Of a stretch of 64,000 nt of DNA, positions 1-7,953 are shown piece by piece (position 1 is the stretch's first letter; every line of letters begins with the position of its first letter). The stretch is from Aeromonas veronii bv. veronii (GTDB taxonomy: Bacteria > Pseudomonadota > Gammaproteobacteria > Enterobacterales > Aeromonadaceae). The position numbers and the translations under genes are program-made. The DNA lies in contig NZ_CDDK01000037.1 in NCBI RefSeq assembly GCF_000820225.1, positions 101,963 through 165,962 of the forward strand, in the 5' to 3' direction. The notes below the pieces were generated by a model. That model searched no databases, had not been told where the DNA came from, and saw only the letters and a list, made by a program, of their open reading frames with translations.

Positions 1-252
1 CCACCAGATAAGGGAGATACCTCGCCGCCGCTGGCTGGGAAGAAGATAGACCAAGCCACCCAGCGCAATCACTGGCAACAGCAGCAGCGGCCAGATCCGG
101 CGGCGCAGAATATAGCGCAGCAAACCGGCGTGGCTGTCGCCTGAAGCCAATGTGTCGTCAAAGTCGGCCAGGATCCAGCGCGGTGCACGTCCGTCAGGAT
201 CACGCTCTTTCGCTGAATAGATAATGGTGTCAGACGCTGGGCGCATAAGCAT
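1..252 (-). CDS. HAD-superfamily phosphatase, N-terminal part (runs off window)
   Basis: The gene reads leftward off the window, so only about 84 N-terminal codons are visible. They contain the HAD nucleophile motif DFDDTLASGDS about 30 residues in, where the first Asp would be phosphorylated and the third acts as acid/base. A hydrophobic, Arg-flanked stretch follows. This layout resembles HAD-IB phosphatases such as phosphatidylglycerophosphatase C, but the catalytic remainder is missing, so the substrate is not assigned. The ATG at 252 overlaps the stop of the upstream pseudouridine synthase (TGATG), which suggests translational coupling; a second in-frame ATG lies at 246. Confidence 0.6.
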   Translation of the reverse strand, partial: MLMRPASDTIIYSAKERDPDGRAPRWILADFDDTLASGDSHAGLLRYILRRRIWPLLLLPVIALGGLVYLLPSQRRRGISLIWW

Positions 253-911
253 CAGGGCGCAAGGGCTGAGATGGCGACCATGAGCTCGGGAGTAACAAAT
301 TCACTCCCCACATCGGGCGGACAGACAAAGTCGAACGGCTCGCCCGAAAGGGTAAAGCTGAGCCGCCAGGCGTGCAGATAGCCGCGATCGGAGGGCGTAC
401 CGCCATAGCGCTTATCCCCGAGAATGGGGGCGCCGATACTTTTGAGGGCAACCCGGATCTGGTGGGTCTTGCCGGTCTGGGGCTTGATGCGATAGAGCCG
501 CAGCCCCTCGCGCACCGACACTGAATCAAACCAGCTGATAGCAGGATTATCCAGTGTGCGCACCAGCATCCAGCTGCCGCCGCGCCCCTTTTGCATATCC
601 CCTTTCACCCAGCCCTGCTTCTTCTTCGGTTTGCGATCGGAGAGCGCCAGATACTGTTTGCTCACCTCACGGGCCGCAAAGGCCATGCTCAGTTCGCGGT
701 TCGCCTCTGTGGTGCGAGCCAGCAGCACCAGCCCGGAGGTCATCTTGTCGAGCCGGTGTACCGGATAGAGGGTGAGCCCGGTATCGGCCTTCACGCGATT
801 GACCAGTCCCGGATTGACCGCCTCACCGTCGTCCTTCTCGTCGTGCATGCCGATGCCGGGCTGCTTGTCGATAACCAGGAAAGCGGGATGCTCAAACAAT
901 ATCCGGTACAT
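252..911 (-). CDS. RluA-family pseudouridine synthase
   Basis: This 219-residue protein should isomerise uridine to pseudouridine in a structured RNA in the cytoplasm. The motif HRLDKMTSGL near residues 52-61 carries the catalytic Asp of the RluA family, and RIKPQTGKTHQIRVAL is the usual second conserved block. It has no S4 domain, so it belongs with the short RluA/TruC-like enzymes. The target RNA and position cannot be read from sequence. Its stop overlaps the start of the HAD phosphatase gene, so the two are probably co-transcribed. Confidence 0.85.
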   Translation of the reverse strand: MYRILFEHPAFLVIDKQPGIGMHDEKDDGEAVNPGLVNRVKADTGLTLYPVHRLDKMTSGLVLLARTTEANRELSMAFAAREVSKQYLALSDRKPKKKQGWVKGDMQKGRGGSWMLVRTLDNPAISWFDSVSVREGLRLYRIKPQTGKTHQIRVALKSIGAPILGDKRYGGTPSDRGYLHAWRLSFTLSGEPFDFVCPPDVGSEFVTPELMVAISALAP

Positions 912-1028
912 AAAACCTCGGGAACTGGGGAATAAGGCTCACAGCCAACGACTGGCGGCGCTCGGGAGTGCTGCATTCTCCCTGCTCGTCCGCCATTTGG
1001 CAAACCGGGCGGGCAGAGGATGAAGATA

Positions 1029-1064
1029 AAAAATGGCCCCGCCTGCAACAGGCGGAGCCATTTT
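1029..1064 (-). terminator. Terminator of the his transport operon
   Basis: Two complementary arms (aaaatggc-ccgcctg and caggcgg-gccatttt) enclose a three-base loop. On the minus strand the arm is followed by a run of six T. It sits 24 bp past the stop of the last transporter gene and before the pseudouridine synthase gene, so it separates the two units. Confidence 0.8.
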
Positions 1065-1087
1065 CGCTCATCTTGGCAGATCACACC

Positions 1088-1780
1088 TTACACATTGCGC
1101 GGACGCAGGTGAGCGTGCCAGCGCGCTTCCCACTTCTTGAACAGCCAGACGATGACAAAGGTGAGCAGCATATAGAGCAGCCCTGCGGTCAAAAACGCCT
1201 CGAACGGACTGTAGTAGCGGGAGTTGATGATCCGCGCCGCGCCTGTCAGATCGACGATGGTGATGATGCCCGCCACCGCCGAGCCTTGCAGCATGAAGAT
1301 CACCTCGTTGCTATAAGCTGGCAGTGCCCGACGAAACGAGTTGGGCAAAATGATCCGGGTCAGGGTCTGCCAGCGGGTCATGCCAAAGGCGTTGGCTGCC
1401 TCAATCTGGCCGCGCGGCATATTGTGTACCGCCCCGCGCACGATCTCGGCGGTATAGGCGGCGGTATTGAGAGTGAAGGCCAGCAGAGCACAGAACCAGG
1501 CTTCGGAGAAGAGCGACCAAGCGGCACTGTTCTTCAGCCACTCCCACTGGGCGGCGCCGTAGTAGATGATAAAGAGTTGCACCAGCAGCGGGGTGCCGCG
1601 AAAGAAGTAGATATAGGCCCAGATTGGCCCCTTGATCAGCCAGTTGCGGCTGTTGCGCAGGATGCCCATGGGCACCGCCAGCATCAACCCAAGGATCAGA
1701 GAGAGGGCCACCAGCCAGACGGTGGTATAAAGCCCCTCCCAGTAGGTGGGCCACTCTTTGAGAATGATTGAGAAATCCAT
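1088..1780 (-). CDS. hisM: Basic amino-acid ABC transporter permease HisM
   Basis: This 230-residue inner-membrane protein is one half of the permease pore of a histidine/lysine/arginine/ornithine importer. It has about five hydrophobic segments and the cytoplasmic EAA loop (EAANAFGMTRWQTLTRIILP, near residues 143-162) that docks on the ATPase. The length matches HisM/ArtM-type permeases. It begins 3 bp after the hisQ stop and is the last gene of a P-J-Q-M operon, ending at a clear terminator. Specificity within the basic amino acids is inferred from the binding protein. Confidence 0.88.
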   Translation of the reverse strand: MDFSIILKEWPTYWEGLYTTVWLVALSLILGLMLAVPMGILRNSRNWLIKGPIWAYIYFFRGTPLLVQLFIIYYGAAQWEWLKNSAAWSLFSEAWFCALLAFTLNTAAYTAEIVRGAVHNMPRGQIEAANAFGMTRWQTLTRIILPNSFRRALPAYSNEVIFMLQGSAVAGIITIVDLTGAARIINSRYYSPFEAFLTAGLLYMLLTFVIVWLFKKWEARWHAHLRPRNV

Positions 1781-1783
1781 GGC

Positions 1784-2524
1784 TTACCTCGTCTTGATGG
1801 CATAGTGACGCTCGGCCCACTTGAGTGCCGAGGTGGAGACTGCGGTGAAGATCAGGAAGATCAGCGCCACCGCCATGTAGAAGGTGAAGGGTTGCTGGGT
1901 CGAGCCCGCCGCCAACGAGGCTTTGCGCACCATGTCATCGAGGCCGATGATGGAGACCAGCGCGGTGGTTTTCAGCAGCACCAGCCAGTTGTTGCCAAAC
2001 CCGGGCAGAGCGTGTCGCATCATCTGGGGGAAGAGGATCCGCACAAACACCTGGGTTGCCCGCATGCCAAAGGCCCGTGCTGCCTCCAGCTCGCCTTTGT
2101 CCACCGCCAGAATGGCGCCGCGAAAGGTCTCGGTCATGTAAGCGCCGAAGATAAAACCGATGGTCGCGACACCGGCCACAAAGGGGCTGATGTCGATATA
2201 GTCCGGGAGCAGGGAGACCCACTCCTGATTGGGATTACTCTCCAGTAGCCAGCTGTTGTAAGTCTCGTTGACCCAGGTGCAGATGCCGTTGATCAGCACC
2301 TGGCCGCCAAAGAAGAGCAGCATCATCAGCACCAGATCGGGGATGCCGCGAATGATGGTGGTGTAGCCAGTGGCGATGGCCCTAGCCCACTTGTAGGGAG
2401 AGAGTTTGGCCAGCGCCCCCAGCATCCCCAGCAGCAACGCCAGCAGCAGGGAGGCCAGCGCCACTTCCAGGGTGACCCAGGCGCCCTCCAGCAGCGAGGC
2501 TTCGTATCCTTTCAAATCAAACAT
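1784..2524 (-). CDS. hisQ: Basic amino-acid ABC transporter permease HisQ
   Basis: This is the second permease subunit, about 246 residues, with the EAA motif (ELEAARAFGMRATQVFVRIL) in its second half. It pairs with HisM to form the membrane channel. I chose the ATG at 2524 because a GGAG box lies six bases upstream. In-frame ATGs at 2536 and 2557 would extend it by 4 or 11 residues, and the 2536 form (MELHMFDLKG) is a real alternative. A hairpin and a small open frame separate it from hisJ, which probably sets the ratio of binding protein to permease. Confidence 0.87.
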   Translation of the reverse strand: MFDLKGYEASLLEGAWVTLEVALASLLLALLLGMLGALAKLSPYKWARAIATGYTTIIRGIPDLVLMMLLFFGGQVLINGICTWVNETYNSWLLESNPNQEWVSLLPDYIDISPFVAGVATIGFIFGAYMTETFRGAILAVDKGELEAARAFGMRATQVFVRILFPQMMRHALPGFGNNWLVLLKTTALVSIIGLDDMVRKASLAAGSTQQPFTFYMAVALIFLIFTAVSTSALKWAERHYAIKTR

Positions 2525-2549
2525 ATGCAGCTCCATCGCCACTGAATCT

Positions 2550-2609
2550 TCACGCACCTGCTAACCAGAAGGCTCCATAGCAGTCCGAATGAAATATGTG
2601 CAACTCCAT
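2550..2609 (-). CDS. Possible 19-codon leader frame before hisQ
   Basis: A short frame encodes MELHIFHSDCYGAFWLAGA and stops 26 bp before hisQ. Its first four residues repeat those of the longer HisQ start (MELHMF), and the DNA around the two ATGs is clearly similar. No Shine-Dalgarno sequence is visible. It may be a leader peptide or simply the scar of a small duplication of the hisQ 5' end. Confidence 0.2.
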   Translation of the reverse strand: MELHIFHSDCYGAFWLAGA

Positions 2610-2621
2610 TGCAATCAATGC

Positions 2622-2656
2622 GGGCCCGTAAACTCCCTCAGGGAGATGACGGGCCC
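2622..2656 (-). other. Intercistronic hairpin between hisJ and hisQ
   Basis: The arms gggcccgt and acgggccc pair, and an inner ctccct/agggag pair extends the stem. No long T tract follows. It lies 54 bp after the hisJ stop, where related operons carry a partial terminator or RNA-stabilising hairpin that keeps the binding protein more abundant than the permease. Confidence 0.6.
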
Positions 2657-2709
2657 GATGACTACTGACGGGATCAACCTGTCGTTACTTGCCGTAGACG
2701 TCTTTGGAC

Positions 2710-3483
2710 TTACTCGCCGTATACGTCGAACTCGAAGTACTTGTCGTTGATTTCCTTGTACTTGCCGTTGGCACGCAGCGCCAGAATGGCGGCGTTGAAT
2801 TTCTCTTTCAAATCCTTGTCAGCCTTGCGCACCGCAATACCGGCACCCTCGCCAAACCACTTGGGATCGGTCAGTTTCGGGCCGACGAATTCGAAGGCAT
2901 CACCGCCCTCTTTCTTCAGCAGACCGTCGGTGATGGCGGCAGAGTCGGCCAGTACATAGTCGACACGACCGGATTTCAGATCGAGATAGGCTTCATCGGC
3001 GGTGCCGTAACGCTTGATGGTGGCATTGGGGAAGTTGTCGGTAATAAAGGTATCCATGGAGGTCGCACGCTGCACCGCGACGGACTTGCCTTCCATAAAG
3101 GCTTTGTCGAGCTGCACGTCAGTGCCCTTCTTGGCGGCAAAGCGGGCCGGAATGTGCTGGTACTTCTGGGTGAAGTCCACCTTCTTCTTGCGCTCTTCGG
3201 TGATGTCCATGGTGGCGATGATGGCGTCAAACTTGCGCGACAACAGCGCCGGAATGATGCCGTCCCAGTCCTGCTTAACCAGGGTGCACTTCACTTTCAT
3301 CTCTTCGCACAGGGCGTTGGCGATGTCGATATCAAAGCCTTTCACCTCGCCACTGGGCTCGGTCCAGGAGAAGGGGGGATAGGCACCCTCAACCCCGATC
3401 CGGACCTCTTTCCACTCCTTGGCCATCAGGCTACCGGACGCGAGGGCAGTAACTACGGCTGTCGCCAGCATCAGCTTGTTCAT
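2710..3483 (-). CDS. hisJ: Periplasmic lysine/arginine/ornithine/histidine-binding protein
   Basis: This 257-residue cluster-3 solute-binding protein starts with a cleavable signal peptide ending LASGSLMA before KEWKEVRIGVEGAYPPFSW. That block and the FDIDIANALCEEM block are typical of HisJ/ArgT/LAO proteins. It captures basic amino acids in the periplasm for the HisQMP complex. The ATG at 3483 is preceded by a strong AAGGAGA box; the open frame continues 14 codons upstream without a ribosome site. It lies between hisP and hisQ. Its last six codons are repeated just downstream (16 of 18 bases), with the second copy out of frame. Confidence 0.9.
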   Translation of the reverse strand: MNKLMLATAVVTALASGSLMAKEWKEVRIGVEGAYPPFSWTEPSGEVKGFDIDIANALCEEMKVKCTLVKQDWDGIIPALLSRKFDAIIATMDITEERKKKVDFTQKYQHIPARFAAKKGTDVQLDKAFMEGKSVAVQRATSMDTFITDNFPNATIKRYGTADEAYLDLKSGRVDYVLADSAAITDGLLKKEGGDAFEFVGPKLTDPKWFGEGAGIAVRKADKDLKEKFNAAILALRANGKYKEINDKYFEFDVYGE

Positions 3484-3532
3484 GTATCTCTCCTTGATAA
3501 AACAGTTGATTGGGTAACCAGGCATCCCGCCA

Positions 3533-4303
3533 TCAGTAGATGGAGGAGATGAATTGCTTGAACCGCTCGGATTTGGGATGGGCGAAAATCTCCTTGGGGT
3601 TGCCCTCCTCTTCCACCCGCCCCTGATGCAGAAACATCACCTTGTTCGATACATCCCGGGCAAACGACATCTCGTGGGTCACCACCAGCATGGTGCGCCC
3701 CTCTTCAGCCAGCTCGCGCATCAGGCCGAGCACCTCCCCTACCAGCTCGGGATCCAGCGCCGAGGTGGGTTCATCGAATAGCATCACCTCGGGCTCTACC
3801 GCCAGCGCACGGGCAATGGCGGCCCGCTGCTGCTGACCACCGGAGAGGTGGCCGGGATAGTAGTCGCGCCGCTCCCAGAGTCCAACCCGGTTGAGCAGTT
3901 GCTCTGCCTTGGCCAGTGCTTCGGCGCGAGGCACCTTGAGCACCTGGATCGGCACTTCGATGATGTTCTGCATGATGGTCATGTGTGACCAGAGATTGAA
4001 ACTTTGAAACACCATGGCCAGTCGGCTGCGGATCCGCTCCACCTGACGCATATCCTCAGGCAACCGCTCGCCGGCGCGGCTGGTTTTCATCCGGATCAAC
4101 TCGCCATGGAGCGAGACGGTGCCGGATGAGGGGGTTTCGAGCAGATTGATACAGCGAAGAAAGGTCGACTTCCCCGAGCCGGAGGAGCCGATAAGGGAGA
4201 TCACATCCCCCTTGTGGGCGGTCATGTCGATGCCCTTGAGCACTTCGTGGGTGCCAAAATATTTGTGCAGATCACGTACTTCCAGTGCGGCAACGTCGCT
4301 CAT
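3533..4303 (-). CDS. hisP: Basic amino-acid ABC transporter ATPase HisP
   Basis: This 256-residue cytoplasmic ATPase energises the importer. It shows Walker A (GSSGSGKST, near residues 37-45), the Q-loop, the ABC signature (LSGGQQQR), Walker B followed by the catalytic Glu (VMLFDEPTSALD) and the H-loop (VVTHEMS). The length matches HisP and GlnQ-type subunits. It is the first gene of the P-J-Q-M operon, unlike enterobacteria where hisP comes last. The promoter should lie in the long divergent region shared with lysO. Confidence 0.92.
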   Translation of the reverse strand: MSDVAALEVRDLHKYFGTHEVLKGIDMTAHKGDVISLIGSSGSGKSTFLRCINLLETPSSGTVSLHGELIRMKTSRAGERLPEDMRQVERIRSRLAMVFQSFNLWSHMTIMQNIIEVPIQVLKVPRAEALAKAEQLLNRVGLWERRDYYPGHLSGGQQQRAAIARALAVEPEVMLFDEPTSALDPELVGEVLGLMRELAEEGRTMLVVTHEMSFARDVSNKVMFLHQGRVEEEGNPKEIFAHPKSERFKQFISSIY

Positions 4304-4836
4304 CCATTACAACCTTGTCTGTCCCTAGACGCCGCAGGGGGCGTGACTCAACCATCGTCCATTTAACAAAAAGTTAACCGATGGCAACCTTCAGCGAAAA
4401 TATCACCCGGATAGTGAAAAAACAATACAGAACGAGGGTCTTCAGGGGATTCGCTCTATTTTTATTCGCTCTTTGCGTATTTTTCAGCACTTTGTTTGCA
4501 TAAACAGCCGTTTCAATGGCTATTCCGATAACGCCTTTTTATACCCCAATCATATCAGTGGCAAGAGAAAAGCGTGATGTGTGCCAAACCGGCACCAAAA
4601 TGGCTTTATGCACCCCCTTGCCGAGCGAAATATCGGCCCCCCGATCGGATCGACTTGATTTCATTGGTGCACTCGGGCTCGCACAGAACCTTTTCAAACA
4701 GAGAGGTTGTGGCAAAAAAGTAACAATCCGCCCCTAAAAGGGCTGTTTTCGGCCATGAAAGCGAGAGATATGTGACACAGAGCCAATAAGTAATGATAAG
4801 GTGGTGTTTTTATCAGTTTTTGTGATCGAGGCCTCG
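4304..4836. promoter_or_regulatory. Divergent regulatory region between hisP and lysO
   Basis: This AT-richer 530 bp carries no convincing gene. It contains an inverted repeat at 4352-4384 (CCATCG/CGATGG outside TTAAC/GTTAA) in the hisP leader, and a direct repeat of ATTCGCTCT at 4449-4457 and 4464-4472, spaced 15 bp. A weak sigma70-like pair for hisP may lie near 4405-4430. Regulation by ArgR or ArgP would be expected from function, but I cannot identify their sites with confidence. Confidence 0.4.
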
Positions 4837-5739
4837 ATGCTGCTCAATGTGTTGCTGATCCTGTTGCCACTGGCAATCGGCTATCTGGTTCCCCTCTCCT
4901 CTGCCCGACTGATCAAGCTGGTCAACCAGAGTCTGGGCAAGATGGTCTACCTCATTCTGTTTCTGATGGGGCTCGGGCTTGCCTATGTGGAGAACCTGGG
5001 CAGCAATCTGGCGGTGATCTTCAAGGTCGCCGGGGTGATGCTGACCGCGATCACGGTCTGCAACCTGCTGGCCCTCTGGTGGCTCGACAAACGCACGCCG
5101 CCGACCCACGAGGCGAGCGATGCCAAGATGCCGGGCAAGTTACACCTGTTGTGGGAATCCCTGCAGCTCTGCTTTGTGGTACTCGGCGGTGTGCTGCTGG
5201 GCCTACTGGTGGATCTGCGCGCCCTGCCCATCGACAAGTGGAGCGAGTGGGCCCTGATGCTGCTGCTGTTTCTCATCGGGGTGCAGATGCGCAACTCCGG
5301 CATGCGGCTGCGCCAGATCCTGCTCAACCCCTGGGGGATGAAGATAGCCGCCACCGTCATCCTCAGCAGCTGGCTGGGCAGCCTGCTGGCGGCCCAATTG
5401 CTGGGCATGCCCTTTGCCCATGGTCTTGCGATGAGCTCGAGCTTCGGCTGGTATTCGCTCTCCGGCATTCTGGTGGCCGACAAACTGGGGCCGGTGCTCG
5501 GTTCTGCTGCCTTTATCAACGATCTTGGGCGTGAGCTTATCGCCATTCTGATCATCCCGGTCCTGATGCGTCGCCACCCCTCGGCGGCCATCGGTTACGG
5601 CGGCGCCACGGCGCTGGACTTCACCCTGCCGGTCATCCAGAAATCAGGGGGCATTCAGGTGGTGCCGGTGGCCATTGTCTCCGGCTTTATCCTGAGCCTG
5701 CTCGGCCCCATCCTGATCCTCGGGTTTCTGGCGATCTAA
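4837..5739 (+). CDS. lysO: Lysine exporter LysO
   Basis: This is a 300-residue inner-membrane protein with about eight hydrophobic segments. It resembles LysO (YbjE), which expels L-lysine and its toxic analogues. The N-terminal block LLNVLLILLPLAIGYLVPL and the later SSSFGWYSLSGILV and INDLGRELIAILIIP segments are the recognisable family blocks. I chose the ATG at 4837, which has GAGG a few bases upstream; a GTG at 4801 would add 12 residues. It diverges from a basic amino-acid importer, so uptake and efflux of lysine are encoded back to back. Confidence 0.85.
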   Translation: MLLNVLLILLPLAIGYLVPLSSARLIKLVNQSLGKMVYLILFLMGLGLAYVENLGSNLAVIFKVAGVMLTAITVCNLLALWWLDKRTPPTHEASDAKMPGKLHLLWESLQLCFVVLGGVLLGLLVDLRALPIDKWSEWALMLLLFLIGVQMRNSGMRLRQILLNPWGMKIAATVILSSWLGSLLAAQLLGMPFAHGLAMSSSFGWYSLSGILVADKLGPVLGSAAFINDLGRELIAILIIPVLMRRHPSAAIGYGGATALDFTLPVIQKSGGIQVVPVAIVSGFILSLLGPILILGFLAI

Positions 5740-5761
5740 GCCTGATTTCCACATTGCAGAT

Positions 5762-5789
5762 AAAAGCCCGACCTTGTTGTCGGGCTTTT
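5762..5789. terminator. Bidirectional terminator between lysO and the amidohydrolase gene
   Basis: The hairpin aaaagcccgac / gtcgggctttt has A and T runs on both sides. It lies between two convergent genes, so it can stop transcription from either direction. Confidence 0.85.
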
Positions 5790-5834
5790 GCTGTTTGGAG
5801 CAACCACGCACTGGCTGCGATATTGCTCGCAGCC

Positions 5835-6965
5835 TTATTCGCGCCACAGGCCGCCACTCATAACCCGTTCGATAGCAAACGTCCGGTCGTGCACCAGCAG
5901 CAGATCCGCATCCTGCCCGACCCCGATACGCCCCTTGCTGCCGAGCCCCAGCGCCTGTGCCGGATTGCTCGTCACCGCGGCCAACGCCCTCTCCAGCGAG
6001 ACACCGAGCCGGGTCGCGCGCACGCACTGCTGCCACAGGCTGGCAATCTGGCCGCAGCGCATCTCGATTAGCCGCCCTTCGCCATCAAAGCGCGGCAGGC
6101 TGGCGTTGGCATCCGAGCTGAAGGTGATGCGATCAGCAGGCACATTGGCGGCCAGCAGCTCGAGAAACGCATCGGCGGCAAGCCGCTCGCCATCCTCCAG
6201 CAGATCGGGAAAGCTCGAGGTGGTGAGGTCGACCCAGCCTCCCGCCTTGCCCCACTCGATGGCCTCGGCAAAGAGCCAGGGGTTGCGGTTGCAGTGAGTG
6301 GGATAGAGCTGGCGCAGCGGAATATCGGTCTCATCGCGCAGGGCCCGCAGGGGCGCCAATGCCCCCTTGCCATCCCCGACATGAAAGAAGCTGACCCCGC
6401 TCTTGCCCGCAAGCAGCCCGGCCACCCGCGCCTCGCTGGCAAGCCTGGCCAGCTCGTCGTGGGTCGGCGCACTGGATCTGTGGTCGCTGATGGCCACCTC
6501 CCCCACCCCCAATACCTCGGGGATCAGGATGATGTCCGACTCCACCGTGCCGGTCAGGGTCTTGACCGGCAGATGGTAGGAGCCGGTATACATAAAAGCG
6601 CTCACCCCGGCGGCGCGAAACTCGCGCACCTTGCCGAGCACCTGCGCGGGGGTGCGGGTCAGGCTGTCAGTGCCAAGCGCCGCCACCAGGGTAGTGACAC
6701 CTGCCTTGAGCGCCTCGCTCGCCGCCAGCTCCGGGGTGCGAAAGGCAAAGCCCCCCTCACCGCCACCGCCGGTGATATGGGCCAGCGGATCCACCAGCCC
6801 GGGTACCAGATAGCGGCCACGACCATCGACCCGATGCAGCGGCCAGTTTGTGGGCACCGTCAACCCCTTGCCCATCCAGGCGATACGGCCATCAGCCACC
6901 AGCAGATCCTGCTGGCCAAGGTGGGTAGGGCTGAAGATCTCGGCCCCCTCGATCAGGGTCAACAT
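5835..6965 (-). CDS. Isoaspartyl dipeptidase-like amidohydrolase with altered metal site
   Basis: This 376-residue protein aligns by eye along its length with IadA, the beta-aspartyl dipeptidase that clears isoaspartyl peptides. Shared blocks are GGGGEGG, LGTDS, TGSYH, AISDHRSSAP, FHVGDGK, PTHCNRN and SSDAN. The metal site is altered: the HxH motif is Leu61-Ala62-His63, and the carboxylated Lys of IadA is Glu156. His195, His224 and Asp285 remain. A Glu can replace the bridging Lys in some amidohydrolases, but losing the first His is unusual, so metal content and substrate may differ. The start has a strong AGGAGG box. It follows a basic amino-acid binding protein gene by 66 bp. Confidence 0.75.
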   Translation of the reverse strand: MLTLIEGAEIFSPTHLGQQDLLVADGRIAWMGKGLTVPTNWPLHRVDGRGRYLVPGLVDPLAHITGGGGEGGFAFRTPELAASEALKAGVTTLVAALGTDSLTRTPAQVLGKVREFRAAGVSAFMYTGSYHLPVKTLTGTVESDIILIPEVLGVGEVAISDHRSSAPTHDELARLASEARVAGLLAGKSGVSFFHVGDGKGALAPLRALRDETDIPLRQLYPTHCNRNPWLFAEAIEWGKAGGWVDLTTSSFPDLLEDGERLAADAFLELLAANVPADRITFSSDANASLPRFDGEGRLIEMRCGQIASLWQQCVRATRLGVSLERALAAVTSNPAQALGLGSKGRIGVGQDADLLLVHDRTFAIERVMSGGLWRE

Positions 6966-7031
6966 GGCGATCCTCCTTGCACGATTGTCGCTTGCCCAAT
7001 GAAAAGAGAGGGAGCAAGCTCCCTCCCCCCG

Positions 7032-7814
7032 TCAACCACCATATATATCGTACTTGAAGTACTTCTGGTTGATCTGCTGATAGATGCCATTGGCACGCAG
7101 GGCCTTGATCGCCTCGTCCAGCTTGCCCTTGAGCTCCTTATCGCTCTTGCGCACGGCGATCCCCATGCCATCACCAAACCACTGGCGATCGGTCAGGGCG
7201 GGCCCCACATAGTCGAACTTGTCGCCCCCCTCTTTGCCAAGCAGCCCCTGCTCGATGGCAGAGGCATCGGCCAGCAGGGCCAGCACCCGACCCGCTTTCA
7301 GATCGAGATAGGCCTCATCGGCATTGCCGTAACGGACAATGGTGACATTCGAGCCAAAATTGTCGGTCAGGTACTTGTCGTGGGTGGTGGCCCGCTGCAC
7401 CCCGATGCGCTTGCCCGCCATGCCTTCCGGGGTCAGCGTCAGCTCGGTCCCCTTGGCCGCCACAAAGCGATTGGGAATATGGGCATATTTCTCGGTGAAA
7501 TCGACCTTCTGGCGCCGCTCGTCGGTGATCGACATGGCGGCGATGATGGCATCGTATTTGCGCGACAACAGGGCCGGGATCATGCCGTCCCAATCCTGCG
7601 CCACCAGCTCGCACTTGACCGCCATCTGCTGACACAGGGCGTTGGCGAGATCGATATCAAACCCCTTGATCTCGCCCGATGCATCGGTCCAGGAGAAGGG
7701 CGGGTAGGCCCCCTCCACCCCGAAGCGCACGGTTTTCCACTCCTTGGCCATGGCGGGGGTGGCCAGCAGGCTGGCAACAAACAGGGCTGAGAGGGTCAGT
7801 CTGATCTTCATCAT
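7032..7814 (-). CDS. Second basic amino-acid periplasmic binding protein
   Basis: This 260-residue protein is a close paralogue of the HisJ protein at 2710-3483. They share KEWKTVRFGVEGAYPPFSW after the signal peptide, GFDIDLANALC, and a near-identical C-terminus. Start codons at 7814 and 7811 both give a signal peptide ending ATPAMA; a GGAG box favours 7814. No permease or ATPase genes are adjacent. By analogy with ArgT and HisJ of enterobacteria, which share HisQMP, it may deliver a second ligand to the nearby transporter. It is co-oriented with the IadA-like gene and probably shares its transcript. Confidence 0.87.
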   Translation of the reverse strand: MMKIRLTLSALFVASLLATPAMAKEWKTVRFGVEGAYPPFSWTDASGEIKGFDIDLANALCQQMAVKCELVAQDWDGMIPALLSRKYDAIIAAMSITDERRQKVDFTEKYAHIPNRFVAAKGTELTLTPEGMAGKRIGVQRATTHDKYLTDNFGSNVTIVRYGNADEAYLDLKAGRVLALLADASAIEQGLLGKEGGDKFDYVGPALTDRQWFGDGMGIAVRKSDKELKGKLDEAIKALRANGIYQQINQKYFKYDIYGG

Positions 7815-7953
7815 GAGTACTCCATTACATAAAAAGCGCACAGGCGCGGACAAGGCACCGCAGGCGAAAGCATGCGATGACCAAAAGCGGCAAAATCTGG
7901 ATGAGCGAGATCACGCCCGAGCGGGCGTCAGTGAACTGCTCCAGAGGTTCGAT

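Noticed and set aside
4516..4737. 73-codon plus-strand frame in the hisP-lysO gap
   Set aside because: No ribosome site, no family similarity, atypical composition.
7910..7935. Transcription attenuator after the aromatic-rich leader frame
   Set aside because: The acgccc/gggcgt stem is short and no T tract follows, so a classic attenuator is not supported.
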